This document shows, piece after piece, positions 12,126 to 23,655 of a stretch of DNA of 64,000 nt. The number at the start of each line of letters is the position of its first letter. Position 1 is the stretch's first letter. The translations under genes and the position numbers were made by a program. The notes beneath the pieces are model-generated. The model made no database searches. It saw only the letters and a program-made list of their open reading frames with translations, and was not told the DNA's origin. Source of the DNA: Rhytidiadelphus loreus (lineage: Eukaryota > Streptophyta > Bryopsida > Hypnales > Hylocomiaceae); NCBI GenBank assembly GCA_947034895.1, contig OX344765.1, forward strand, positions 1,431,001 through 1,495,000. Reading direction: 5' to 3'.

Positions 12126-13215
12126 ATGCACGGTGAAGTCAGTCAGAAGGAGTTCAGGCGCTCATCAGACACGCATCGCATCTCTCTTTTTACGTTAGCG
12201 ATGGTGAGCATCCTCACTATGGGCAGAGTTTCAATGGCTTTCGTCTTCAACATTATGCTCATAGGTAAGTACTGAACAAACCCCTCCAAAGTTTGTATGG
12301 AAACTGTTTGCTTTCGGGGTATCAGTGTTTGCGAACTCCAGTCACTGCATGATTCTCTGTGTTTTGAACCGTACTCGATTCTCAGCCTCTAATCTCCGTC
12401 AAAACATTTAGCCCTCATGCAGAGTTTTCAAGTCTCGTTCGAGGATTGCTTTCTATTGCGCAGCATTGCAAAACAGACCTCCGGTTGCGAGTAGTTCATA
12501 GGTCGGAACAATAATGTCCATTTCTCCAGTGCAATTTTATGGAGTACGCTCCTGTTTTCCTGGCATTGCCTTGTTCTTGCTTCCATAAATGCTTGTGCAA
12601 GATTTCGTGCTTCCTTTTGCGTAAATCAGTGATGGATTTGTGCATCTCCCTTTGCGTGGTGGTAGAACTGAATGCACATGTCACAAGGGTTTGTTCGTCC
12701 GAACTCTGCAGGTTTGATGGTAGGATTAATCATGGCAGACTCTACCAACCACGGAGGCCATCAACATCAGGTACCCACGCTTGTAACTAACTGAAAGATC
12801 ATTTTTCGTTTTCAGAAGATGTGCATGTAGCTCAAGCTTCGTTCTCTAAACGAATGTGCTTAAGAAAACATTCTTCTCCGTCTGCAGGTTCCTAGTCGTC
12901 GACTCTTACCGAACTCTGCTGCAACGCCTCTGCCACCTTTCAGATCGGGTAAGCTTGCATTGGGAGAAGATTTGTCATGCAGGGTTTCATTTTCTTAAGC
13001 TTTTTGTAATTTTGTGCTGATGAATGAAGCTCTTTGTTGCAATGGCAGCATCCGTTTGTGGAGGGTTAGGACCTGTGTGCCCCGGCGGTATGCACATCAA
13101 ATGCACGGTGGGAGGAGTGGTGGGGTGCATCTGCTCCTTGGTGCGCACCTGCCAGCCCAATGTCTCCGGCTGCACGTTGTTCCGTGGCGCTTCCAAGACG
13201 TCCTGTGGGTTCTAA
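12126..13215 (+). CDS. Small cysteine-rich, probably secreted protein, 4 exons, unknown family
   Basis: Exons 12126-12264, 12712-12770, 12888-12948 and 13049-13215 give 426 nt and 141 residues. All donors are GT and acceptors AG (ATAG|GTAAGT, CAG|GTACCC, TCGG|GTAAGC), with consistent phases. Residues 19-54 are strongly hydrophobic (ISLFTLAMVSILTMGRVSMA and on to LIGLMVGLIMA), a signal or signal-anchor sequence. Next comes a His/Gly then Pro-rich linker. The C-terminal ~55 residues have eight cysteines at 90, 97, 105, 113, 115, 121, 128 and 139, spaced C6C7C7C1C5C6C10C. Even number and close spacing suggest disulfides in the apoplast. The pattern lacks the CC pair of lipid-transfer proteins and hydrophobins. 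I do not recognise the family. An in-frame ATG at 13024 could give a 63-residue form (MKLFVAMAASVCGG) if intron 3 is kept. Confidence 0.6.
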
Positions 13216-13318
13216 ACCAGCCAGCCATTGTTTCTCACCATCCATCAGCTGCAGACCGACCGACCTCGACCTAGCTCTGAATGAACTAAAAGCAGACATT
13301 CAGCGATAACGAATCCTT

Positions 13319-13485
13319 CGTAGAGAACCCTAAACACATGATTGAGCTAGTCAAGAGGACTTTATGGATTCACAGACTCAAACAATCTTGAGTGACAGTA
13401 CTTTGTAGAGAAACCCCAAGTAACATGAGCTAGAGTGAAGAGGATTCTATGGATTCAGAGACTCAACAATCTTGAGTGACGCTAC
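13319..13485 (+). repeat. Tandem duplication (~83 bp x 2) 3' of the cysteine-rich gene
   Basis: Two adjacent copies share TAGAGAA, ATGAGCTAG, AGAGGA and CAATCTTGAGTGAC. They run about 13319-13401 and 13402-13485. They are probably in or just after the 3' UTR. Confidence 0.65.
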
Positions 13486-14640
13486 GCACATAGAGCCGCT
13501 CTTTGCAGAAACTTGTAGTTGCCAGGCAAGAAACAATGAGTAACCACCAGACGGAGAATCACTGAAAAATTTCAGCAATACAGAGTAAAGTCTTGCGTCT
13601 GTGCACCAACACAATTTCTGGGTTTGTGAGGCATGCCCTTGCATTGTTGTTGCCCTTCAATTTGCGTCCATTCAACGAAGTGGGAGATCACAGGAAGCTG
13701 TGCAGCTTGAGACAAGCTTGGACAGATTCCTGTTCGGTCGGCTAAGCTCGCTCTTGCAAAGGAAGAATTGAAGGGAATAAGAATGAACGTTTCTCTCGCA
13801 ACCCAGACGAATCTGCCCGCCCTAAGAATCATGACGCCATGTTTTCATAAGTGCATACCTCATGCTTTGCCTGCTTTGGTGTAAGTTAGCTCAGTCCTAA
13901 ACTCCTAATCTTAGTCACCACGACCACAGCCATAGTCAGATTTGTGATGCACAGGCGGCTTTGACAGAATCGAAGCTCGTCTACTGTCCATTTGCTAATG
14001 GTATGTCCCCACCTGGCCTTAGGGGGCGTTGTTAAGATATAAAACAAGCTGAAAATGGTGGTGCATTCCCACCTAAGTCCTTCATTAACCACCAAACCTG
14101 GATGAGAACCGCGGTCGTTGTTACAGCCAATAATCATTTTTTTATTGTTGCCCACCACTGCAGAAGTACTGTGTAATGTTGGCCCACCACTACAGAAGTA
14201 CTGTGTAATTAAAAATGGGTTATCTTTTGAATATGAAGATTTCAACTTCTAAGTACCACTCCTATGTAATGGAGCTTTGGATGGCCCATTACGTAAGAGC
14301 AATGGCGGTTGAACGCAGAAATTAACAAGACCAATGTAGAAAATAAAAAATATTAAAATTATCGGACATTTGGTTCAAAGTTTCAAGAAACTTTGATCTA
14401 AATATCCAATAATTTCAACAGTTGTAAAAGTACCTAGCAAAGAATAGGAAGTCACTATTTGCTTGAGTACAAGTGGGGTAATAGAAGGTAAAAAAATTCA
14501 TGTGGGATATGTTAATTTGGATGAGTAGGAATTCAACCGCTCATAGGTGAGTGCACAAATAAGAATTGTGGTGAAAGTAGAATTTCAAACCTCATTTTGG
14601 CATTGTAGAATATTTTTTTTCAGAAAATCTTGAACTACAA
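13486..14640. other. Intergenic sequence without a gene; one 33-bp direct repeat
   Basis: Composition drops from gene-like to AT-rich by about 14250. GCCCACCACTRCAGAAGTAC followed by TGTGTAAT occurs twice, at about 14148 and 14181. Open frames on the minus strand (to 14245) have no recognisable content. Confidence 0.35.
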
Positions 14641-14645
14641 AAAGG

Positions 14646-14870
14646 TAGAAAAGAAAACTAAATTTCATCTCCAAAAATCCGTTTGACATTTAGATCCTCC
14701 AATCAAAAATTATGGACAAAATTCAGAGAGGATGTTTGAAAATGTCAAAGATAATGCCCCTCCCAACCCCTGTCCAAATTTTATTCTTGACTTTGATTGG
14801 AGTCTCCAAGTCACAAAAGGATTTTTGGAGATGAAAGTTAAATGTGTTTACCAGCTTTTCTTAGTTCAAA
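14646..14870. mobile_element. Foldback (inverted-repeat) element, ~225 bp
   Basis: The left arm reads TTTCATCTCCAAAAATCC (from about 14664), then TCCAATCAAA, then GGACAAAATTC. It is mirrored on the right by GGACAG/TCCAAATTT, TTTGATTGGA and GGATTTTTGGAGATGAAAG (to about 14838). Weaker pairing extends outward to GAAAAGAAAACTAAATT / AGTTAAATGTG...CTTTTC. Arms are ~70 bases and diverged. No coding capacity. Confidence 0.5.
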
Positions 14871-15266
14871 GTTTCTTGAAAAAAGTTTTTCTACTATGCA
14901 TAAGTGAGGTATGAAGTTCTACATTAAACACAATTCCTGCGTTTTCACAATTAGTGATCAAACTCTCATTTTCAAATTATCCTATATCCTTTGAGAATTC
15001 ATTATGGACAACGAATTCCATTATAAAAATGATCTCGCCAGGTATTTTTTAATAGAAATTAGTTGGCATTGAATTGTTCTGAAATTCTTTCCAATATTTG
15101 GAATGTTTTTTAACAATTACTTGCCCAAGGTGGCTTGTTGATTTTCGAAATCATTCAAAGTTTGAAACTTTGATTATTTTCTCTCTAGCTATGGTAATTG
15201 GATACTTGAGGTCCCTTGGGCCAGTTGAAGAAAGTAACGTGTGAGCTATGTGAGAATTTCCCCTAG

Positions 15267-16196
15267 TTAACCCCTAAAATCCCATTGTCCCCTTGGGGGA
15301 CAATTTGGAATTCGGGTAGGTTCCTACGGGCTGAAATTTTACCCTAATTTTTTGAAACTTTTTTTGAAACTAGAAAAGCTGATAAGCTTTGTGGGAATAT
15401 AATTTTTATTTCAATCGGTGCCCGGAAGCAAAAGTTATACCACAAAAAGCCTAAAATTGAACTCGGTGGGCAACACAAAAAATATTGCAAAAATTCAAAA
15501 TAAATAATTTTTTTTTCTTTCTCAAATATGATGTTTTTGTCTACATTTGAAGCTTTGATTCATTCCATTTTGATTAGTGGTGTGAAAGTTGTGAACAATC
15601 TTATTTTTTGGGCAATCTAAACATCTTTTTGAAAAAAATAACTTATAGGATTCATTTCAAAATGCAATTTTCAAATTTTTTCAATTTTTTTTTTTTAAAG
15701 GTTAAGTTTTCTTGCTAGAACAATCTCACTGTTGGAATTATTGTATTTCAATCCCATCTAAGAGTTGTTAACAATTTAGTTTTTCTTTCAATCTTGGATC
15801 TACTTCTATTTGACAATTTTTTGAAGTATGAAAATCAAGTTTTTATTTTTTGAAATATTTTTCTTAGACTTCCAACTCAATTCTTCAATACAATAAATTT
15901 TATATTCAAATTCCATAGTGCACAATTTTTTCACAAATAGCGATCAAAGTCATCTAAAATTGCAGTCTAGTGTTCAAAAATACTTGTTTTTTTAACTTTG
16001 AATGTTCATATCTCTCAATCTGTATAGTCAAATTTTATGAATTTCTTCCCACATAATCTCAAACAAGTGAAGTTTAAGATCCCACGGTTTAGTTTGAAAA
16101 AAGATTTTTGTTTTTGTTTTTTTGGATAAACATAGTAGAAATGGCAGTTTTGAGTGGTTTTTGACAGAAAAATGGCCTTGGGACTTCAGGGGTTAA
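15267..16196. mobile_element. 922-bp non-autonomous element with TTAA target duplication
   Basis: TTAA at 15267-15270 and at 16193-16196 flank a body (15271-16192) that begins CCCCTAAAATCCC and ends GGGACTTCAGGGG. TTAA plus CCC...GGG termini is the piggyBac signature. The first 45 bases hold a hairpin (CATTGTCCCC...GGGGGACAAT). The interior is AT-rich with no transposase frame. It is about 920 bases, like the copy at 46800-47716. Confidence 0.65.
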
Positions 16197-16424
16197 AAAA
16201 CAATTATAGCAGTTCCGGACTTGAAGTCCAATAAAAAAGACTATTTTCTTCTTATGAGCAATTTTTATCTTTAAACCTAGGGAGTTTGCAAACCCCAGGT
16301 GGGAATAGATCTTAAGTCACTAACCCTCATGGCAGCAAGAATCCACGAATCATCACTACTTTTTCAATTTAATGGTAAATGTTCTTATTTTATTTTTATT
16401 ATTTTTATTTATTATTATTTATTA

Positions 16425-16969
16425 CTCCCTCCATTCCAAAGTGATCTTCATGTTCAATAAAATGTTTTGGATTAAGGTTGAAAATAATATTTTTCAAAAT
16501 TTGTTTTGAATTATAAAGAGGTTTTGATGCATTCCTACTATCCTGGAACTTTGAGTTCAAATTACTTTTTCAAAATGTAGTTTTGAGACATTAAAAAGTG
16601 GGATTTGGAAGGCATTCTCAAAGAACACTAGTTGCCATTGATTTCTAGTAATGATTACGTGCATTACCTTATATGTAATTTCAAAGTGTCAAGTACTTGC
16701 AATAGTTGTGTCAGATGAAGTAGTGGGGTCAATTAATTTTTAGAATCCATACAATAGGCAAGTGATAGGATCTACCCAATTCTCAAGTGTCCATTATTGA
16801 AAAGAAATTGCAACCTTTCTTAAAGAGGTTTTCTATTTTATTTTTGGGTCACAACTTTAATTAGAGAGCATATGTAGTATACATGCACAATATGCTTTTG
16901 ATCGTAGTAGATAATTCAAAGCTAATTTAGGGAACATGCAACTAGAAGATCATTTTGGGACAAAGGAAG
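16425..16969. mobile_element. 545-bp Stowaway-like (Tc1/mariner) MITE with TA duplication
   Basis: The left end reads CTCCCTCCATTCCAAAGTGA then TCTTC. The right end, reverse complemented, reads CTTCCTTTGTCCCAAAATGA then TCTTC; 19 of 25 bases match. TA flanks both sides (16423-16424 and 16970-16971). CTCCCTC termini with TA target sites are characteristic of Stowaway MITEs. There is no coding capacity. Confidence 0.65.
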
Positions 16970-16971
16970 TA

Positions 16972-18300
16972 TTATTTATTAAAATATTTTCAAATTAAAA
17001 TAAAATATTAAATCATTTACCATTATTGAAGAAAAAAATCAATAATGATAAATTGATTATAAATTCTATATAGTGAATGAAATCATCTAAAATAAAGTGA
17101 AAATAAATGAAATCCTATAGTAAAGTGAAGGAAATATAAAATGATTGCAATGAAGTTTTTCATTTTATTTCTACAAAAGAAAACATGTGTTCAAATGGAA
17201 ATATACATAAATGAAAACCAATGTTTTGTAAAAAGCATCAATATAACAACCGAATTTTCTTAATCATCATAGTTTTACATGTATAATAAATCTATATATT
17301 AAATAAAATACATATAAATTCTAACATGAGAGCATATAATATCTACTGCATTTTTAGATTTCCTCTTTTGTCTTCATCTTTCTTTTTTTGTTTCAATTGA
17401 AATTGATTTTAGATAAGGAAATTAGAATTTCCAAAACAATTTTCTACCTGACAATAGTATTTCCATCATACTGCAAACTTTTACCTATCACTTGCAGTAT
17501 GATTTTTGGTTTGATATGTTTCTTCTCATTTTGATGGTGCAATAAATATGAAAACAATTGAGTCTCTTTTTTAGAATATGAAGTGCCTTTTGTTGTAGAT
17601 GGTACAATTGCCAAGTTAACTCTTTTAAGACTTGAAAGTTGACTACAAAGTGGAGGCTCATATATAGATTCTAATCTTGGTACTTGTAAAGAATTTGAAT
17701 CAACCAAAGGCTGATGTTGGTAAATTTGCTATGATTTCAATTTCACTTTGCATCTCCACCTCTTTAGTTGGTATCTTGATAAATATCACCTACAACATCA
17801 AAAGTAGAAGATAGTAGAATTGAAAGTTGAGTTTGTGAATACTTAAGTTATACCATCTTCTAAGTTGTTGATGTGAATATTTATAAAATCTCAAAATACT
17901 TTTGGATGCTATGTGAGCCCTCAAGTTGGCACTTGGAACTCTGAACTTATTTTTCGCGATTTTTAGTTAATTTTTGAGTGAAAAATAAGAAAAAACATAT
18001 AAAAATACAATTATTATGGGTTTTGGTAGAAGTCCCTACCAAAGAGGTGTGTCATGGCCTTAAATGCGTGAAACATGTAAGACGTTACATTTTCACTAAT
18101 TTTAGGTCTTATTAGTATAAATAAGTAGTTAAGTCAAGTAATTCCGAGCGATGTGAGAATTTGAGAGTTAACCAGTCCTAGTGTCTTGTTCATGTAATAC
18201 AACAGCTATAAGTATACATGTAACAAACTGGTTAAAAGTTAGAGTCTAGTCAGAGTCAGTCCAAATCCAACTCGAAAGAGTTAGATTTATTGTTTGCAGG
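16972..18300. other. AT-rich intergenic sequence, no gene supported
   Basis: Mostly AT-rich DNA. A minus-strand open frame (17444-17707) has mixed composition and could be a transposon-protein remnant, but shows no motif I recognise. Confidence 0.35.
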
Positions 18301-19676
18301 TAATTTTGAGAAATGTATTCATTCACAGACCAAGATGGAGGAAATGATGATTGGAACATACAGAAAGGTGCTTTTCTAGGTCAAAGCATGCCAGGAGGTC
18401 AAATAGAAGCCCGATCATCCAATATTTCCCCGGTATCAAGAATAATTTTCCCCCCGGGTGGAAATTATTAAAGAATTGCTAAAAATAGCATTCTTATTGG
18501 AGATTTGGTTTTGCCCTTAGTTGATGGACATCTTGTATAAGATTGCTCAAAAGTTTCGGGATTTTACAAAACTCCACGATGACTCCATGAGAAGTCAACC
18601 GCTTAAAACTACATTCGTAAATTCCTAGAAATTACCAATGTTGCGGTAAAATCTCACTAAAAATTAGGATAGTGTTTTGTGTGCCAATAAAGAGCCCTGT
18701 CAAGTTTGAAGACATTCCGACATTCCGACATTCCCAAGTACCAGAATCAGGACCGACAGCGAATTTTATAAGAATTCACAACTTGGCGGCGGGTTGACCG
18801 GCGAACCAGGAGCTAGCAGTGTCCGAATGGAGCGTTTCAAGGGTCAATTCTTACTCCCACGAATATTCTAAACCACCCAGGACCGACAGTTGCATCAAAA
18901 GACGCAAACTCCAAAAGTTAGCTTTTTAACTTTTGTTCTAAGTTACCGTGACTCAAATTTGCACTTTAAAACGGCTGGAGAGGTAGGGGTTAGGGGTCCT
19001 TTAGGCTAATTGGGGTCTTCGGAACACGATGGAGCAGTTTGTTTTCAGTTTCGAGTTTTCCCTCAAAAGATAGAGAGGGTCAGCCCTTAGTTTGACTTTT
19101 AAAAGGTAATTTTGGATTAATCTGGGTGGATTTTGCAAATATCTCTTGTAAAATCGAAGATTGGATTTGCTCAAGATACTTGTCTTGCGTAAGAAGCCAT
19201 CTTTTGGACTAAAGAAAGACAATTTAGAACTAACCCTAGATTAAAATACAAAATATCTTGGTTAATTAGGTAGGTTTTCAAAATATCTTTGGGAAAATCA
19301 AATATTTGATTTGGGAAAAGATTCTAAGGCCATTTAGGGCCTAGAAGGAACTCGCTTGAGAACCTTCCTTCCCATTAAACAAAGATTATTTAGAAAATAC
19401 GTTTAGGTAGTTTAGCAAAATATCTAGATTGAAAGTAAAGATAATTTTACGAACAACTTACCGGGGGGGGCCGGGAGCGAGTATATAAGGCCCTTCCTCG
19501 AGGTTGTTCGTGGCCCTCATTCTTTGTTTCATTCTTGTTGTTGCTCTTGTTGTGCTACCAACACTTGTCGGAGCACTTTTTAAGCCAAGTTTTGGCTATT
19601 TTCTTCTATTTTCTTCTATTCTCTTGTACTTTAAAGGTCCGGAGGGCCCCTTCAAAGCTTTCTTTTCTTTTCTTGT

Positions 19677-19812
19677 TTGAATTTGGAGGCTTCAAGCCCC
19701 AAAACTTTGCTTTTCAAGAATTTAGGTGGAGGAAATCCCCTAACTCTAGTGTTGTTTGTGTTAACTAACTTATTTCTTGAATTTGAAGGCTTCAAGCCCC
19801 AAAACTTTGACA
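19677..19812 (+). repeat. Direct repeat pair, ~101-bp period
   Basis: TTGAATTTGRAGGCTTCAAG followed by CCCCAAAACTTTG occurs at about 19677 and 19777 with one or two differences. Confidence 0.7.
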
Positions 19813-20015
19813 TTTTGGGAGTTGTGGGAATAGCGCCCAAACTCTACTTTGATTTTATTGTTATTTTGGATACTAACCAACCATTTGTGTGAATTGAGAA
19901 TAGTCTATGAACTTAAAACTTTAAAGCGGCAAAGATAGATTTTGCCAAAAGGTTTTGAGCATCACCACGTGCCAAAACTCGTTGTATAACGGGTGTTTGG
20001 TTTGAATAATTGCTA

Positions 20016-20136
20016 ATGTTCGGTTAAACACTGTCATGTGTACCTCCTTTAGTAATTAAACTAGAACTTTGTTTGAAATTTTGGAAAATTAGTTTTTAAT
20101 GTTCGGTTAAACACTGTCATGTGTACCTCCTTTAAG
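20016..20136 (+). repeat. Direct repeat pair, ~81-bp period
   Basis: TGTTCGGTTAAACACTGTCA followed by TGTGTACCTCCTTTA occurs at about 20018 and 20099 with no differences seen in about 35 bases. Confidence 0.75.
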
Positions 20137-20569
20137 AATTAAGTTTTCAAAATACTACTTTGAGTCCTTGGATACTGACTATTTCTGGGGTTGCTCCCGC
20201 ACGGCGGAGCTTTGACTGTTAAAGGTTAAAATTTTGCCATTGGAAACTTAGGATTATTCCATACAACGAGGTTTTGACTTCAAAAATAAGAATTCTTGGG
20301 AAAAGATTCTTTTTGGAAATGCATTTAAAGTCCAAAGTTCCATTGTTTTAATTCTCGGTTGATCCTGGCCAAGTGGTGAAGGTATTTCGTTCCACGTTGG
20401 CCATTGTTATTTGCTTTTGATTCATTGGCTATATCTTCATTTTCATCTCCAAAATCTTTAAAATTTAGTTTAGCCTTTTCGCTAATTTTATAAAATTTAA
20501 TCTCTTGTTGTTGTTTAGTAATGTGGGAAGGTATAGTCTTTAATTAAAATTCCAAGTTTTAGTTTTAGT

Positions 20570-20885
20570 TATCCAGTTCAGCCCGAAGGCAAGGGAGGAC
20601 CAGTTCGGAAGGAAGGATCGGTTTGCAAGGAAGGACCAATTCAGAAGGAGGGATCAGGTTGCGGGGAAGGACCAGAAAACCAGACCAGAAGGGAACCGGA
20701 GACCGACCGACGGAGCCAAACGGACGAGGAGTCAACGAAGGGGACCAGCGCAGTAACCCGTAGGCGGGCGACACGTGGCGAGGACGACGACGGGACCAGA
20801 CTGACGGAGAACCAGGAGGGCGACGACGGGACAGACTGACGAAGAACCAGGAGGACGACGACGGGACCAGACTGACGGGGGTCGA
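20570..20885 (+). repeat. GC-rich minisatellites
   Basis: 20575-20690 holds degenerate ~30-base repeats of the form GGAAGGAYCRGTTYG. 20781-20880 holds about three units of 35-39 bases built from ACGACGACGGGACCAGACTG and ACGRAGAACCAGGAGG. Open frames through this block on the minus strand are compositional. Confidence 0.65.
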
Positions 20886-21399
20886 AGCAACGACTGGTTA
20901 TAAGGGGACACGTGGACAGCAGAGTGAAGGTAAGGAGCGACCAGGCCATCAATAGCTCAACCAGCAAGTCCCGAAGCTCAGATCGACAGTCCAACATTCG
21001 ACATAGCAGAACAATTTCAAAATTTGGTAAGAAGAAACCAACTTTGGTTACAGAATTTCTTTGATCATCATTAACAAAAGAGGTTGGCTTATTGCAATTC
21101 GATACTAAGTTTCCAAAGCAAAAGTCCTTACGCTCCACATCCATTCTCTCTTGGTGTGACAATCCAATTCTCTCCAATCTCTACAAAACAAATAAGGAGG
21201 AATTAGGGAGAGAAGGGATTAAGAGAGAAAGGAATGAATTCCTACACGTGGGAAATGATAGATTAAAGAATTCATTTAAAAAGAATCCTACTATTCATCT
21301 TGGCTTGTTGTTGGATTTTATTCTATTCTATATTCACTTAATTGTTTGGTAGTAATTAATTAGGATTCCAATCGTGTTAGTTGTCCAAATTTGTTGTTT

Positions 21400-23655
21400 A
21401 GAGTTTTGTTTTATAAGGCTAATAAGCCAAATAGATAAAAACAAAGAACAACTAATATCTTTGGAATATTAAACTAAAAACTATTAAACAATTAGCAAGG
21501 GAATAATTACTATTCATTGAATTATAGAATTAAAAGGAATTGATTAATTTACACTATAAACTTTAAAACAAAAAACAATTAACAAAACTAACAAAATTGG
21601 ACTTTTTAGATAGGCTTAGGTTATTAATCCAACAAACAATTAATCAAGAACTCATTAGATTGGGCAAAATTCATGAAAGATAATGGAGAATTTTGAGGAG
21701 ACGATTATGATGGTGTTTTGCGATGACGGGACGATCGACATTCTTGACACCAAGGTATGATTTCAAAATTTATCTTTTGTCTTTTCTTTTGCTTTCAATC
21801 CTTAAAAATTTAGATTAGAAAATTAAAACTAACAAAATTAACCATTAAGAATCCAATAGCTAGTATAATTTAAATTATTAGAAAACCTTTGAAAATTAAC
21901 TAAAATCGTAAAGGTAATAATTAGATTAACTTTGAATTAATTTGGAACATGAAATAGTAATCTCATCCAAAAGAATCTCAAAAGGAATCTAATTTAATTT
22001 AGGAAATTAGGGAATATTAGAATAATTAGGGGAAGTCAAAACCTAATTTATTTACTTATTCTCTTGAAAATTATTATAGGAATGAATTTCATCCAACCAA
22101 GGGGAATTTTCATCCATTTAAAAGTTTTCACCTAAAAGTTCTAAATTCTTACTTTTTATCTTAACAAGAAGTTAATTAATCACTTTACTCATAAAAACCA
22201 TAAAACCCTAAAAATTCACTAAAATTAGAATAATAACTTAGAATTAGGATTAATTAAAGAACAATTAGGAATATTCTCAAGGCACGACTAGGGAATCTTT
22301 TGAAAACATAATCTTTTAAAGAATCTTTTGAAGATTCTAAACCCACCTTTTACTTTTTAAATTACTTTAATTTGGAAAGATTAAAGGGTGGATGAAGTTT
22401 TGACCTAATTTTGGATGAAAAATCTTAAAATAGGTCAAAATTAGGTTTTCTCTAAAAATTCCATTAGATAACTTAATTAACCTTTCAACCCTGAAATTTA
22501 GATTTATTTTACATTATTTTGCTATTTTTAGTTGATGGATGAAGTTTTTAGGATAGAATTAGGTACGAATTTCATCCACACATAACTTTCATTAGGAATA
22601 TCAGAATCTAACTTGCTTCACCATTTTGGAAAGGCAAATTGTATTCTTCGATTTAGCTTAGATAGAAATTTAGTTTAGCTAGAAGTTTAAATCACAATTC
22701 ACTAAACCTCAACAACCTTTATTTCTTAACTACTAGAGTGTTTTGAAGTACTTAAATTAGGTAAAAATCAACATAACAAAGTGTCCATTGCTTGGAAGGC
22801 CAAAGAACACTACGTTTACATTTCACCCTTACAATTTGCCAACTTATGCTGCTAGAACCTGTGTGCAACTTTCTGACTTAAGGGTGGAGTTAGAAACACT
22901 CACATGCTACCCGAGGGACGCTAAAGCATTCCATTGGGGCATTATAGAAATTTTCCAATAAATTGACTTTGACACAATTTACTCATATTTTATCATAGCC
23001 AATAGTCCTTCATTTGGTGATAATGTAAAGTATCATGAAGTTGGAGCTTGAACACTTGTCACAGAAGGAATACTAGTAATATCAGGGATGCATACATTTT
23101 TCTCTTCATGAATGACATGTGATGCACCAATATCTTGCATAATTTGTGGATCTTGTCTAAGATATGAAGTTGTTTGTATAAATGGTGGTGATAATACTTG
23201 AAGTTCATACTGTAGTTTGAAATGTAATTTGAAATTGCACCATTGGGAACATATCAAGTAATTGTTGTTTTAAACTTTGCAATAGTTTAGGATGCAAATA
23301 GACATTGAAAGAGACATCACTCTATCAAATGGCACAAATGCATACATCCCAAACTAGAAAAAGTGCATTATAAATGAAACCTTGAAGTGGAAAATCTTTC
23401 AAGTTAGAAAGTAGTTATTTTGTAAAACAATACATAACAATAAATACCAAAACTCGTTGGTTTAAAGGATTAACATAAGTGATAGGTCCAATACTAAATC
23501 CTATAGTGCAAGGCTATCAAAAGCACTAATTCTATGATTTCCAAGTGTATTATTGCCACCTCATCCTAATAAGCTTGCTTTAAAAGAATACTAAAAAAAC
23601 ACTCCCAAATTAATTAAAGGACACCCAAAATCACCAACTTGGGACACAATCAAAC
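21400..23655. other. AT-rich sequence, no gene supported
   Basis: Very AT-rich with short reading frames only. A minus-strand frame at 23033-23257 reads PPFIQTTSYLRQDPQIMQDI and has a less biased composition than its surroundings. It could be a fragment of a transposon-encoded protein, but I cannot assign it. Confidence 0.3.

Larger units (their letters stand above)
18300..21400. other. Retroelement-like region with TATA box and direct repeats
   Basis: The composition differs from its AT-rich surroundings, with patches of GC-rich sequence. GAGTATATAAGGCCC at 19478-19492 is a strong TATA-type promoter motif followed by pyrimidine-rich leader-like sequence. Two pairs of internal direct repeats lie downstream (19677-19812 and 20016-20136). 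This would fit part of an LTR or solo-LTR promoter. I found no second LTR, primer-binding site, or gag/pol reading frame, so the call is tentative. Confidence 0.3.

Noticed and set aside
20357..20372. GGTTGATCCTGGCC, resembling the 5' start of 18S rRNA
   Set aside because: Only about 15 bases match and no rRNA sequence follows.
20641..21177. 178-residue minus-strand open frame
   Set aside because: It runs through GC-rich minisatellites and shows no domain; composition explains it.
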